Positions 17,020 to 27,009 of a DNA stretch of 64,000 nt are shown here, in pieces; within the stretch, counting starts at the first letter, position 1, and every line of letters starts with the position of its first letter. The notes under the pieces are model-generated. The model had not been told where the DNA came from. It ran no database searches and saw only the letters and a list, made by a program, of their open reading frames with translations. The DNA comes from Permianibacter fluminis (GTDB taxonomy: Bacteria > Pseudomonadota > Gammaproteobacteria > Enterobacterales > Permianibacteraceae): contig NZ_JABMEG010000001.1 of NCBI RefSeq assembly GCF_013179735.1, forward strand, positions 1,612,001 through 1,676,000, given 5' to 3'. Both the position numbers and the translations under genes were made by a program.

Positions 17020-19044
17020 ATGAAATCTGTCGTGCTGACCTTGCTTGCGAGTTTGTCGCTGCCTCTGCTGGCCGAGGAAACGGTCCAGTATCATTTCATC
17101 AACAACTGCAAAATCGAAGGCGGGCAAACCGTGGTCTATCACGACGACGGCTCGGCCGATGTCGATTTCCAGTTCAATGATCGGGGTCGCGGCCCCATGA
17201 TTCATGAACGCTACCGGCTCAATGGGGCCGGCTTTTTGGCTGAGCTCGCCGTCAGCGGTCACTCCTATCTCGGCGCGCCGGTCGATGAAACGTTCACCTT
17301 CGCCGATGGTGTGGCCAGCTGGCGCAACGGCGTCGATGATGGCAGCCGCCGGTCTGCAGAAAACGCCTTTTATGTCTCGATGAACGGCACGCCCGCTGGC
17401 TATGTCGAACTGGTCCGGGCGGCGCTGCGACAACCCAAACAAACGCTGGCGCTGTTCCCGAGCGGCGAACTGACGGTCAGGAAAATCAAGACGGTCGACG
17501 TGCCGGTCGGTGATGGCAGCCAGCATGCCAATTTGTATTCGGTACACGGACTCGGGCTGACGCCGGATTTGATCTGGCTGACCGATGATCAGCGCTACAT
17601 CGGCTTCTCCAGCGACTGGAGCAGTTTGATTCTGGCCGGTTGGGAAAAAGCCATGCCGACGCTGCAAACCGAAGCGGAAGCCATCGACCGCGGTTTCTAT
17701 GCCGAGCTGTCCAAACAGGCGAGCCGTTCGCAAACACGCTTGCTGCGCGTGCGCAACGTCCGGGTGCTGGATGTCGCCGCCGGCACTGTGGGCAAGCCGC
17801 AGGATGTCTGGGTTCGCGACGGCAAGTTTGTCAGCGCCGATGAAGCCAGCACGCAGCACGGCGGTTACGACAGCATTGATGCCGGCAATGGCGTGATGAT
17901 GCCGGGCTTGTGGGATATGCATTCGCATCTGTTCGACAACTCGGCGGTACTCAATATTGCCGGCGGCGTCACCAGTATTCGCGATCTTGGCAACAAGAAA
18001 GAGCAACTCGATGATCTGATTGCTCGCATCCAGAGCAAGGCCATCGCCGGACCGAATGTCTACCGCGCTGCGCTGATCGATGCCGAGAGCCCGTTCCGGG
18101 CGCCGACCGGCGTAATCGTCAAATCGCAGGACGAAGCCTTGCAGCAAATCGATGAAATTGCCAAGCAAGGCTATCCGCAGATCAAGTTGTACAGCTCGGT
18201 ACCGCCGGCGTGGGTCGAGTCAATGGCCAAGCGTGCGCACGAACGTGGCATGCGTGTCAGTGGTCATATTCCGGCATTCATGAGCGCGTCTGAGGCCGTG
18301 ACCGCCGGCTATGATGAGATTCAGCACGTCAACATGCTGTTCCTGAATTTTTTGGCCAGCAAGACGGATGACACCCGAACACCGCTGCGTTTTACGCTGG
18401 TTGGCGACAAGGCCGGCCAGCTGGACCTGACCAGCAAACCGGTGCAGGATTTTGTCGCGCTGCTGAAGCAGCACAAGACGGTGCTCGATCCCACCGTTGG
18501 TATTTTCGTCGCGATGTATTCCCATGAAAAAGGCAAACCCAATCCGTCCATTGCCCGTGTCTTTGACCATTTCCCGTTGACGGTGCAGCGCAGTCAGCTG
18601 GCGCCGGAAATGGATATCAACGACAGCAATCGCGCGGCCTACAAGCAAGCCGCGCAGGCGCTGTTGAAAATGGTCAAGCTGATGTACGACGCCGGCGTGC
18701 CGATTGTTGCCGGCACCGATGATCTGGCCGGTTTTGCTCTGCACCGGGAGCTGGAACTCTATGTCGAAGCCGGCATTCCGGTCGCAGATGTCCTGCGCAT
18801 TGCCACGCTCAATGCTGCAGCGATTGCCGGCGCGGGCGCCAGCAAAGGCCGGATCGCGCCCGGCTATGACGCCGACTGGGTGTTGCTGGCAGACAATCCG
18901 CTGCAAGATATCCAAGCGCTGCGCAAAGCCCGTCTGGTGATGAAAGGCGACAGCTTGTATGAGCCAGGCAAAATTTTTGCCGGCATGAGCATCAAAGGCT
19001 TTACCGATGGCCCGGCACCGGCGGTCGTGATGGCCAAACCTTAA
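17020..19044 (+). CDS. Exported amidohydrolase family protein
   Basis: The 674-residue product has a signal peptide (VVLTLLASLSLPLLAEE). Residues about 20-240 form a beta-rich N-terminal region of unknown role. The amidohydrolase part begins near 240 with the metal motif HSH (301-303), His415 (SGHIPA), His436 (QHVN) and Asp567 (AGTDD), the usual metal ligands. The region between HSH and His415 has no obvious carboxylated Lys, though KLYSS near 390 could supply it. GGAGG lies 6 bases before the ATG. A strong terminator follows. Relatives act on cyclic amides or dipeptides, but the substrate here is unknown. Confidence 0.82.
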   Translation: MKSVVLTLLASLSLPLLAEETVQYHFINNCKIEGGQTVVYHDDGSADVDFQFNDRGRGPMIHERYRLNGAGFLAELAVSGHSYLGAPVDETFTFADGVASWRNGVDDGSRRSAENAFYVSMNGTPAGYVELVRAALRQPKQTLALFPSGELTVRKIKTVDVPVGDGSQHANLYSVHGLGLTPDLIWLTDDQRYIGFSSDWSSLILAGWEKAMPTLQTEAEAIDRGFYAELSKQASRSQTRLLRVRNVRVLDVAAGTVGKPQDVWVRDGKFVSADEASTQHGGYDSIDAGNGVMMPGLWDMHSHLFDNSAVLNIAGGVTSIRDLGNKKEQLDDLIARIQSKAIAGPNVYRAALIDAESPFRAPTGVIVKSQDEALQQIDEIAKQGYPQIKLYSSVPPAWVESMAKRAHERGMRVSGHIPAFMSASEAVTAGYDEIQHVNMLFLNFLASKTDDTRTPLRFTLVGDKAGQLDLTSKPVQDFVALLKQHKTVLDPTVGIFVAMYSHEKGKPNPSIARVFDHFPLTVQRSQLAPEMDINDSNRAAYKQAAQALLKMVKLMYDAGVPIVAGTDDLAGFALHRELELYVEAGIPVADVLRIATLNAAAIAGAGASKGRIAPGYDADWVLLADNPLQDIQALRKARLVMKGDSLYEPGKIFAGMSIKGFTDGPAPAVVMAKP

Positions 19045-19109
19045 GCGGCGATGGGCTCCGGCGTTGAAAGATTAAACCTGACAAACCAGTCCGCCTGCAT
19101 CCGTCCGAC

Positions 19110-19141
19110 AAAACAAAACCCGCCGAGGCGGGTTTTGTTTT
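19110..19141. terminator. Bidirectional Rho-independent terminator
   Basis: A 15-bp perfect stem (AAAACAAAACCCGCC and complement) with a GA loop lies between convergent genes. A runs on the left and T runs on the right serve both directions. Confidence 0.9.
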
Positions 19142-19157
19142 TCCGCATGGGCAACGA

Positions 19158-19844
19158 TTAGCGCTGACGGCGCTGCCAGCGGCTGGCACCGAACAAGCCG
19201 CCCAGCAGCAGCAGCAACGTGGTCGGTTCCGGGACCGGCACATCGGCCGGCGTGAACGTGGTGTAGGCATCGCTGATTTCGGTTTGGCCGTAGTTGGTCA
19301 GGTCGTAAAACGCGCTGCTGTCGTAGTAGGTGGCATCGGTGTCGAAGAAAAAGAAGTTCGACGACAGGCCGGCACCGAGGCTGGGCGCCCCGGCATCATT
19401 GAGGAAATAGAAATTGACGTAGCCGCCGTCGACTCCAAACAGATAGGCCGAGGAGGGCGCGATGTCGCCGAGGCCATCGATGCGGTAATTGGCGTTGTAG
19501 CTGTCGGTGACAAAGCCGCCAATGCGCCAGGAGTAAATGGCTCCGGCCGAACTTTCATCATTGAATACCCGCCAGTAAAAATCGTAGGTGCCATCGTCGG
19601 CGAGCACCACCCGGTTCTGGACCGTGCCGGAAACCGTGCCGCCATATGCGCTGAACGAGAACGCGGTCATCACGTCTTCGACGATTGTGCCGGCCAGCCA
19701 CGGCTCATTGGCCGAGGTCGTGCCGCTCAGATCGACAAAGGTATCCGGTATCAGCAAATCGGCCTGACTGGCCTGACTCCAGAGCAGGCTGCCGGCAAAA
19801 GCCGCTGCCAGACCGCGTTGCCAGTTCTTTGCAAAGCCCTTCAT
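19158..19844 (-). CDS. PEP-CTERM sorting-domain exported protein
   Basis: The 228-residue product has an N-terminal signal peptide (AAAFAGSLLWSQASQA) and a beta-rich, Tyr/Asp/Ser-rich body with no catalytic motif. The C-terminus is a textbook PEP-CTERM signal: VPEPTT, a hydrophobic run LLLLLGGLFGA, then RWQRRQR. EpsH/XrtA-type exosortases process such proteins, usually in organisms making exopolysaccharide; no exosortase lies in this window. AAGGAG is 8 bases before the ATG. Confidence 0.9.
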   Translation of the reverse strand: MKGFAKNWQRGLAAAFAGSLLWSQASQADLLIPDTFVDLSGTTSANEPWLAGTIVEDVMTAFSFSAYGGTVSGTVQNRVVLADDGTYDFYWRVFNDESSAGAIYSWRIGGFVTDSYNANYRIDGLGDIAPSSAYLFGVDGGYVNFYFLNDAGAPSLGAGLSSNFFFFDTDATYYDSSAFYDLTNYGQTEISDAYTTFTPADVPVPEPTTLLLLLGGLFGASRWQRRQR

Positions 19845-20178
19845 GTCACAACTCCTTTTGTTCCATTGGTTGGGTAAAGCGGGTTAGGTAAAGCGTTACG
19901 ATTCGAGCCATCGACGTCCGGCATATATCGGTTCGAAAAGCACGCTGTGCGCCGCACCGGTGCCGAGCTGTCGATGCCAGAACTGTCGGCACCAGAATTG
20001 TCAGTACCAGAGTCGACACAGCAAGTGCTGTACCGGCTCGAAAAATTGCCGGCCATTCAGCGACTTATGAGCCTATCGTCAGCCGGTCTGCCCGGTCGCT
20101 GTCAAATCCGCCGACAGCGAGCGTTGTTACTTGCCTAGGCGCTACCTGCCAATTGGCGGAAGGCGCAGCGGCGCCGGC
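19845..20178. other. Spacer with three 15-bp tandem units
   Basis: The gap between the PEP-CTERM gene and the MCP gene holds three degenerate 15-bp units at 19968-20012: CTGTCGATGCCAGAA, CTGTCGGCACCAGAA, TTGTCAGTACCAGAG. A frame through them on the minus strand would encode SG[TAI]D-type repeats, but it lacks other support. The rest should contain the PEP-CTERM promoter. Confidence 0.45.
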
Positions 20179-22134
20179 TTACACCCGAAAGTGCGCGACG
20201 ACGTCCTGCATGCCGTCGGCCAATCGTTTCAGCTCATCGATGTTGCTGGCGGTGGCATCGACGCTGTCGCTGTTCTGCCGGGTGACGGTGGCAATGCCTT
20301 CGACATTTTCGCTGAGCAGTTGGTTGGCGTCGGTTTGCTGCGACAGCGCCAGTGAGATCTCGTCGATCGCGGCGCGCGCGGTATGCGCGGCCTGCCGGAT
20401 GTTGGCGATTTCGCTCATCGCTTCATTGACCAGCGTGACGCTGTGGCCGGCCCTTTCGGCGACGCCACTCATGTTGTTGACCACGCCGCTCGTGCCTTTT
20501 TGAATCGCGTCAATCATGTCGGCAATTTCCCGGGTCGATTGGCTGGTGCGGTGCGCCAGCTGCCGCACTTCATCAGCAACCACAGCAAAGCCGCGGCCCT
20601 GTTCACCGGCCCGCGCGGCTTCGATAGCGGCATTGAGCGCGAGCAGATTGGTTTGATCGGCAATGCCCTTGATGACATTGACAATGGTATGAATCTGTTC
20701 TGACTGGCTACCCAGCTCGCGAATGGCGCGCGCCGAATCATCAACCAGCGTCGAAAGTTCGCGGATGTCATCGGTAACGCGCTGTACGACCTTTTCACCT
20801 TGCTCGGCGTACTGGCTCGATTCCATCGACAGATCGGTGGCGCGCTTGGCGTGCTCGGCAACCTGGGCAATGCTGGTGGTGGCTTCGTGAATGGCCGCGC
20901 TCATCGTGTGGGTGGCGCCGCTTTGCTGATGCGAATTCTCGACGATGGTCTTGGCCGCTGTGGCCAGCTGACCGGCCAGTACCAACACCTTGTCGGCGTG
21001 CTCACGAATGCCGCCGATCAATTCCCGCAAATGCGCCTGCATGTACTGAATGCCGGCCAGCAGACTGTCCTGATCATTGGCTCGCAGCTGCAGCGTTTGC
21101 TGCAGATCACCTTCAGCGATCGCCCGGACACTGGCGCGGGCATACTCCGGTTCACCGCCGAGCCGGCTCAGCACGCCGCGCAGAATGTTCATCGCCAGTG
21201 CGATGGCCAACACTTCCAGAATCAGGGAGCCGGACAACACCAGCCATTTGCGACTGACCAAGCCATCGACGCGGCGACTCAGCATGGTCTCAAGGCCGGC
21301 GGAGGCGCCGTCGTAGAGCTCCAGATTGGCCTGCCGCAGCGTCTCGGTCAGCTGCGTAAATTGCTCGGCATTGGCGCTGTAGTCACCGCCGGTGAAGTGC
21401 GCTTTCAGATAATCCTGCAGCGTTTGTGCAGCTTGATTGTAATCGCTGACACCTTGCTTCACCGTAGCAGGTAAATCGCCAGCACTGTTGTTCTCGTAAG
21501 CGACAGTGCTGTCGTAATTGATGCCGTCAGTATTGGCCTGCAACAGGCCGGCTAACACCACCAGCTGGGTTTTCTCGTCGGCGGTGATGGCATTGCGGGC
21601 CGCAATGCCCAGCCCGTGCTGTCGAAGCTGCCAGAGCAAATCGAGCCCATCCGACAGCTTCAGCAACACCATGTCCATGATGTAGTAGCTGTCGAGATCC
21701 GGATCCAGAATCAGGTTGGAGGTATCGCCAGCGCGGGCAATCAGCGCGCGTGCGGCCGCCACCAGCTCAACCCCGGCGGCCGCATTGTTCGCCTGGCGCA
21801 TGGCCGCAATCGCCAGCTCGGCCCGGTGAAAAATCTCTGCGGAATTGAGCGCTTCACCATGGCGTTCCTGCAGCGGCGGCAGCAGTTGCCAGCGGCGTTG
21901 CAGGCCATCGAAATCGATGGCTTGACTGCTGTTGGCGGCCAGTCTGGCCGCACCGGCTTGATCGAGGAAGGGCTGCAAGGGCCGCAGATACTGCGTGCCG
22001 ACAATTTCCTTGCGACTGAAATCGATCGCGATGCTCATCTGGTCCAGCAGCAGATAACCGACCCAGAGCAGCGGCAACACCAGCACCGCGCCGACAACGA
22101 GAAACTTGGCCCGCAGGCCCAACTGGTGGAACAT
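20179..22134 (-). CDS. Methyl-accepting chemotaxis protein
   Basis: This 651-residue chemoreceptor has a first membrane segment near residues 10-30, a helical periplasmic sensor of about 270 residues, a second segment near 300 (WLVLSGSLILEVLAIALAMN), a HAMP-like region (RLGGEPEYARASVRAIAEGDL) and a signalling domain whose hairpin tip reads the universal IADQTNLLALNAAIEAARAG. It would couple to CheA/CheW. AGGGGAG lies about 9 bases before ATG 22134; the ATG at 22158 has none. No che or flagellar genes are nearby, so it is a stand-alone receptor of unknown ligand. Confidence 0.92.
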   Translation of the reverse strand: MFHQLGLRAKFLVVGAVLVLPLLWVGYLLLDQMSIAIDFSRKEIVGTQYLRPLQPFLDQAGAARLAANSSQAIDFDGLQRRWQLLPPLQERHGEALNSAEIFHRAELAIAAMRQANNAAAGVELVAAARALIARAGDTSNLILDPDLDSYYIMDMVLLKLSDGLDLLWQLRQHGLGIAARNAITADEKTQLVVLAGLLQANTDGINYDSTVAYENNSAGDLPATVKQGVSDYNQAAQTLQDYLKAHFTGGDYSANAEQFTQLTETLRQANLELYDGASAGLETMLSRRVDGLVSRKWLVLSGSLILEVLAIALAMNILRGVLSRLGGEPEYARASVRAIAEGDLQQTLQLRANDQDSLLAGIQYMQAHLRELIGGIREHADKVLVLAGQLATAAKTIVENSHQQSGATHTMSAAIHEATTSIAQVAEHAKRATDLSMESSQYAEQGEKVVQRVTDDIRELSTLVDDSARAIRELGSQSEQIHTIVNVIKGIADQTNLLALNAAIEAARAGEQGRGFAVVADEVRQLAHRTSQSTREIADMIDAIQKGTSGVVNNMSGVAERAGHSVTLVNEAMSEIANIRQAAHTARAAIDEISLALSQQTDANQLLSENVEGIATVTRQNSDSVDATASNIDELKRLADGMQDVVAHFRV

Positions 22135-22695
22135 GGCCGTGACTCCCCTACAGCACACAACGGCAGTACGTCACTGCGGCAAAGCCGCGTTCCACTAAGC
22201 ACTGATAGCGTAGTTCGTTCTGCGCCAAACGTGAGCGTTTGACCTGTACGCCTATGTGAGTACGCATGTACAGCTAGTAGTCAGGTGAACGGATTTTGCA
22301 CGCGACCGGGACAGGTGTATCAGTGCAATCGGTTATGACGTACCGGTTTCGGCACGCGTTGCCTGATAATCAATCGCTTGGGCCGTGCCATGACTTCATC
22401 ATGACGTCCGCGATTTATTTGCCGTCAAGACGTCGCAGTCAGCTCGTGCCGCCAGTCACCAGCCCGCGAATACGGCTGTACAAAAAACATCCGACAGCAA
22501 CGTCATCTCCCTGCGACTCCTGCACGCGGTAATTTTATGTTGCCGCGACTTGCCAATTACCGTTGGCTTGGGTTGCAATGCCGGCGCTGCGGATTGCCGC
22601 CTGATCTGTACGGGCAGTTCCGACAAACATTTGCTGCGTTGCCGGCTTTGAACAAGAGTGGACATGATGTCCCGCATGGATATGAGGAAATTGGT
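22135..22695. other. Divergent region between MCP and repeat-protein genes
   Basis: About 560 bases carry no supported gene. The frame of the large downstream gene stays open back to an ATG at 22537, but codons 1-53 of that extension do not look like the family N-terminus, so I leave it out. No hairpin stands out. Confidence 0.4.
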
Positions 22696-25632
22696 GTGAC
22701 CGAGACCGTCGATATAAAAACCATACACCCGGAGCTTGAGCCGGTATTTGAAGCGCCAAAACAGTTCAGCTACTTCGGCATTGGTACACGCTTGTTTGGC
22801 AAGCGCGATTTCAATAACCAGAGTCGCTCACATGTCGCCACGCTCTGTTTCACCTTGTTCTTTGTTCCGATCTTCCCGTTGGCAGCCTATCGGGTTGCCC
22901 AGCATGGCTCGGATCGTTACGTACTGGGCAAGGTGCCAGTGTCGGCATTCGCAAAAAAAGCCGGGGTTGCCGCGGTCTCAGCGCTGCTGCTTACCGGCGT
23001 GACAACCGCCATCATGGCGTATCTGGACTCACCTTCTTATCAAGCTCGGAACAAGCTCTCGCAGGCAGAAGATTCCATCAATGCTGGCCACTACGCCGCC
23101 GCAGCGCAGCTCTATAAAAGTGTCTTCGACGGCGCCCCGGCGGAATTCAGTAATCAAGCCAAGGAGTCCATGAAGCGACTGCTGAGTCATGAACGGATCG
23201 GCGCGATTCCTGACAGCGAGCTGGCCGAGACCATTAAGACCATTCGGTCCATTCCGTCCTCGCATCTGCGGCTGAATGACCAACAACTGCTAGCCGACAC
23301 CAAGGCAAGGCTGACCGCAATCCAGCAGACCGCGCCGACGGAAGCCCATCAGCTGTATCACAGCATCGCTGATCTGGCGGCTGACGACATCGCGTTTCAG
23401 CAGATGGATGAGCCGCTGCTACGCGCCGTTCTGGGCCAGAACCCCGAGCAGGTGGATGCGGTTGTTGAGTTGGCGCAGCTATTGGTCACCCGCGGCGATC
23501 ACGCAGCGGCATTGGCAATTCTGCAACCGGTAGAGGCAAAGCTGGGCAGCAGTGACGGCGCTCGCATACTCGGTCAAGCCTATGTTGCGGAAGGCGACTT
23601 CCAGCGTGCGTATCCATTACTCTCTGCCTACATGGCCGACCGGTTGAAAGCGCTGAACAGTGCCGAAAAGCATTACTTTGATCTGCAAAAGAACTTGTGG
23701 GATGCTGAATTCGACAAGCTCAACAAAGGCAAAGGACCGCAAAGTTTCTACTCTCGCTACGACAAAACGCCCGAGGCAGAGCGGCAGGCACTGGTCAACG
23801 AGTATGTAGCCAACCAGGTGCGTGGCAATAAAAAGTTGGCGGTAGCTTTGGAGGCCTATCGAGACAAGGCCAAGGTTGTTCCAGTGGCGCTGGATTACGG
23901 AATCGTGTTGCTACGTCGCGCGGAGACCATGACGGATGCGGCGGCGCGAGATGCCGAGCTGAAGCACGCGGAGTCGACTTTTCTGGCGATTAACGGCGTG
24001 GTCGGTGACAGCGATGATTATCGTCTGTATTTGGGCCAGGTTTACTATTGGCTTGGCAAGCATGAGGACGGCCACAAGCAATTCGATGAGTTGCTGAACA
24101 AATACAAGCGCAGCCAGCAGGCGCTGTTGTCGGTGGCCAATATTCTCCGCAACATCGGCATGAACGCCGAGGCGACCGAGCTGGCGAAGGAGTCGTATGA
24201 CGCCGCCAGTGACAAGGTGAACAAGTACGCCGCCGCCCAGCTGTTGGCACTACTGGCTCAGACGCAAAAGGACCGGCTGTTCTGGTTGGAACGCGCCGAT
24301 CCGACGGCGCCATCGGTGGTTATGGATTTGACCTCAGAAAAGGGGTACGCGGCGGAGCGGGATGGCAACGGCAAGAAAGCGGCCGAGTTTTACCGCGAGG
24401 CGATCAAGCAGGCATCGGTGCTGCCGGCCAGCGCAGCGACCTACAACAATACCGCGCTGATCTATCTGGCGTTGCATCGGGTGTCCGGTGAGCAGCGTGC
24501 GCTTGCACAGGGCATTGAGCTGATGGAGAAGGCGGTCGAACTGTCGCCGTCTGACAGCATTTTGCTCGGCAATGTCGCCAGCTATCTGATGACCAACGGA
24601 CTTCGGGAAATATTTGCCGGGAAAGTCGATTTTGCCTTGCTGCAGACGGACCCGTCGCTGGATGACCTCGGCTTTCTTTATGCAGATCAGCGTGGCTACG
24701 AACAGTATCAGGCCAGTGTTGGTAGCAATCCACTGATAAAGCGGGCAGCGGATTATTTGAAAAAAATCGTGTTGCTTGCACCAAAAGAGGCACGCAATTA
24801 CTTCAGTTTGTATCAGTTGGCGTCCTTTACCAAGGATACGGAGCTGATGAGCTATATCAACGGCAAGCTGGAGCAGAATGCCGTTGATCTGGTGGCGATA
24901 AGAAAGCAATACGATGACTACATCCAGCACGCGGATCAGGCCGAAACTGAAAAGTCCTTGCGGCAACAGATTGCATTTTACCGAGCCCTGAATCAGCAGG
25001 CACAAATGTCAGCAATGACACGTGCCGTGGCGCAATCCAAGCTGGCCGAGCTGCTTTTGCGGCAGGTTCAGGATGGTGCACTGGCCAGTGCTGATGAAGC
25101 GGTGCAATTGCTGGAGTCCGCTCAAAAGCTGCAACCATCAAGCGCATTGAGCAGTCAGTTGGTGACCGCATTGATGACCCAGGCAAGTCTGGCTGTTGCC
25201 AGACAGTCAGTCGGCTACCGTCAGCAGCGCGAACGCGCGGGCCGGAACCTGACCGATGAGAGCCTTGCGGCGCTTGCGTTGTGTAAAAATGAAGCTGATG
25301 CAAAGTTGTTGCAGGAGCATGCATCGTCGCAACGCGCGTTCGATATCGTCGTCCACGACATGCAGCTGTTCCCGAAGGCGACTGGGCTGACTGACTGGGC
25401 TCTGGTTGTCCATCAACGACCGGAGACCGCTGAGCGGATTGCCAATAACGTTCGGGTGGCACCAGAAAGCAAGCTGGCGGACGCCATCGCCAGAAAGCTC
25501 TATGCCTACAGCACTCATGCGGCGGTTGGCAGCTATTTGTACAACAAACTCAACGGTGAAGTCCTGAGCGCGGACAAGGTACTCGCCGAATACGCACAGC
25601 AGCAGACGTATTTGCCGAGTCAGTTGCTGTAA
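22696..25632 (+). CDS. Large membrane-anchored helical-repeat (TPR-like) protein
   Basis: From GTG 22696 the protein has 978 residues. It begins with a short beta segment (FSYFGIGTRLFGKRDF), a membrane segment ATLCFTLFFVPIFPL and a second, GVAAVSALLLTGVTTAIMAYL (about 100-120). Beyond this come about 850 residues of helical pairs with TPR-like spacing (AGHYAAAAQLYKSVFDGAPA, ALAILQPVEAKLGSSDGARI), so it is a scaffold. The same N-terminal FGIGTRL/VATLCFTLFFVPI arrangement occurs in other unnamed bacterial proteins, from memory. GAGGAAA lies 5-6 bases before GTG 22696. An ATG at 22537 would add 53 residues. Function is unknown. Confidence 0.75.
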   Translation: MTETVDIKTIHPELEPVFEAPKQFSYFGIGTRLFGKRDFNNQSRSHVATLCFTLFFVPIFPLAAYRVAQHGSDRYVLGKVPVSAFAKKAGVAAVSALLLTGVTTAIMAYLDSPSYQARNKLSQAEDSINAGHYAAAAQLYKSVFDGAPAEFSNQAKESMKRLLSHERIGAIPDSELAETIKTIRSIPSSHLRLNDQQLLADTKARLTAIQQTAPTEAHQLYHSIADLAADDIAFQQMDEPLLRAVLGQNPEQVDAVVELAQLLVTRGDHAAALAILQPVEAKLGSSDGARILGQAYVAEGDFQRAYPLLSAYMADRLKALNSAEKHYFDLQKNLWDAEFDKLNKGKGPQSFYSRYDKTPEAERQALVNEYVANQVRGNKKLAVALEAYRDKAKVVPVALDYGIVLLRRAETMTDAAARDAELKHAESTFLAINGVVGDSDDYRLYLGQVYYWLGKHEDGHKQFDELLNKYKRSQQALLSVANILRNIGMNAEATELAKESYDAASDKVNKYAAAQLLALLAQTQKDRLFWLERADPTAPSVVMDLTSEKGYAAERDGNGKKAAEFYREAIKQASVLPASAATYNNTALIYLALHRVSGEQRALAQGIELMEKAVELSPSDSILLGNVASYLMTNGLREIFAGKVDFALLQTDPSLDDLGFLYADQRGYEQYQASVGSNPLIKRAADYLKKIVLLAPKEARNYFSLYQLASFTKDTELMSYINGKLEQNAVDLVAIRKQYDDYIQHADQAETEKSLRQQIAFYRALNQQAQMSAMTRAVAQSKLAELLLRQVQDGALASADEAVQLLESAQKLQPSSALSSQLVTALMTQASLAVARQSVGYRQQRERAGRNLTDESLAALALCKNEADAKLLQEHASSQRAFDIVVHDMQLFPKATGLTDWALVVHQRPETAERIANNVRVAPESKLADAIARKLYAYSTHAAVGSYLYNKLNGEVLSADKVLAEYAQQQTYLPSQLL

Positions 25633-25663
25633 GCGAAGTCAGTATCTCTACAGTGTTGTCCGC

Positions 25664-25706
25664 AGGCGACAGCCACCACTTCGGTGGCTGTCGCCTTTCT
25701 ATTTTT
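25664..25706. terminator. Bidirectional terminator, 14-bp stem
   Basis: AGGCGACAGCCACC pairs perfectly with its complement around ACTTC, followed by TTCTATTTTT. It lies between convergent genes. Confidence 0.85.
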
Positions 25707-25739
25707 CGCACCTCGCCCATCTTGGCCTTGCGTTAGAAT

Positions 25740-26603
25740 TCAGAGATAGGGCACCACCGGCTCTTCGACCAGTCGCGTGTCGATGCGGAGCAGGTCACGC
25801 AATATGGCGGTGTGGCCCTGGCCGGCGATCACCAGCACGCGTTCGCCGGGCGTGGCGACGAGCTGGATATTGGCGTACATGCGGAAATTGCGTTGCCACC
25901 AGCTGGCGCTGGCATCGGCACCCAGATATTTCCCGTCACTGGCGCCGACGGCATTGGTCAACAGATACATGTCCTTGTTGAGCCGGTCCTCCTCCGGCGA
26001 GTTATTCACCAGCAACAATTCGCGCAAGCTCAAAGTCTGATGCTGGTGCTGAAAACGCGCTGACAGCGAGTCAATCAGATTCTCCATCGCTTTCATGGCT
26101 TCCGGATCGTGTTCTTGCATGTAGGTCCAGTAGTCGCTGTTCCAGTTGACATTGCGTTCGTCGAAACTGCTGACCTTGCGGAGCCCTGCGAGTTTGGCGA
26201 CGCGAAAGCCCAGTTGGTAGATCTCGTTACGTTCGAGCTCGAACTTCCCAGCCAGATAATCCTGGTAACGCTGATTCATTTGCGCTTCGTTTTGCGGATC
26301 GTATTCGAGCAGAACCTTCGTTGGCTTGAATGTGCTGAGACGCTCGGTCAGCGCCTGCAGGTAGGCTTGCGAGGCGGGTTTCAGCACGTCGATGGTCTCG
26401 AACTTCACCGCGTCCAAGCCGGGGTTGTTGAAATGAAACAGGCCGAGCAGCATGACCTTGGCGGGTGCGGCCGAGCTGGTCGTTGTCGATGGCGTGGCCG
26501 ATTTTGGTGCTACGGGCGTGGTTTCGGCTGCAGCCTGAGCGTTGCTGAATGCAAGGCTGAACAGCAGCGTCAACGCGGTCAGTGTGGTGGATAGCTTTTT
26601 CAT
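25740..26603 (-). CDS. DUF5694 exported protein (TraB/GumN-like)
   Basis: The 287-residue product has a signal peptide (LTALTLLFSLAFSNAQAAAE) and a Thr/Ser/Pro/Ala-rich linker to about residue 48. The body starts with VMLLGLFHFNNPGLD and ends with VIAGQGHTAILRDLL, the two conserved ends of DUF5694. TraB/PrgY/GumN relatives are proposed metal hydrolases using such His/Glu motifs. It is likely periplasmic; substrate unknown. No good ribosome core other than AGGAAA about 7 bases before ATG 26603. Confidence 0.82.
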   Translation of the reverse strand: MKKLSTTLTALTLLFSLAFSNAQAAAETTPVAPKSATPSTTTSSAAPAKVMLLGLFHFNNPGLDAVKFETIDVLKPASQAYLQALTERLSTFKPTKVLLEYDPQNEAQMNQRYQDYLAGKFELERNEIYQLGFRVAKLAGLRKVSSFDERNVNWNSDYWTYMQEHDPEAMKAMENLIDSLSARFQHQHQTLSLRELLLVNNSPEEDRLNKDMYLLTNAVGASDGKYLGADASASWWQRNFRMYANIQLVATPGERVLVIAGQGHTAILRDLLRIDTRLVEEPVVPYL

Positions 26604-27009
26604 GGCGTTTCCTTATCGGGGCAAGTCGTGCTGGTGCTGGGACGCCGCTTTTCGCGCATGGGTTTGTACCGTTGCCGAGAAATTTCCTGACGCATTGCAG
26701 CAAGGTCGGCTGGCAATATTCACGGACAGCGCAATTCCTTGCGGTCGCGGCGCTATATTGCCGCGCATCGGATCGCCGGCGCGGTATTCGCGAACCGTGT
26801 CAGCGCTGGCGGTTGCTGGCTTGCCGTGGTCGCTGGCGTGGGTGGCCGCGGGTTCGAGATGGTTTCGGGTTCGGCGGGAGCGTTCGACAGGAATGTTCGA
26901 AATGAATGTTCGAGATCGGCGTTAGGTTCGATTAGTCCAATCAGTTGGGCGCAGCGGCGGAGCCCAACATCAGGAACGCGATTTCAAAATCGGCGAAAAG
27001 GAGAGCGAG
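26604..27009. other. Divergent region with 13-bp iterated GTTCGA sequence and a hairpin
   Basis: GTTCGA recurs at 26882, 26895 and 26908, exactly 13 bases apart (GTTCGACAGGAAT, GTTCGAAATGAAT, GTTCGAGATCGGC). About 35 bases further on, GTTGGGC..GCCCAAC (about 26950-26970) forms a hairpin like one at 39197. No gene is supported. The iterated sites could bind a regulator of the methyltransferase gene 100 bases downstream. Confidence 0.45.

Noticed and set aside
16465-18168. Minus-strand open frame (567 codons) across ppnN and the amidohydrolase
   Set aside because: It spans two real genes and their spacer, with no leader, motif or ribosome site.
19841-20056. 71-codon minus frame ending ATGA at the PEP-CTERM start, with SGTD-like repeats
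   Set aside because: No ribosome site; the repeat comes from the 15-bp DNA units; the PEP-CTERM gene has its own AAGGAG.
22537-22695. N-terminal extension of the large repeat protein
   Set aside because: Codons 1-53 do not resemble the family N-terminus and GAGGAAA is ideally placed for GTG 22696; not excluded.
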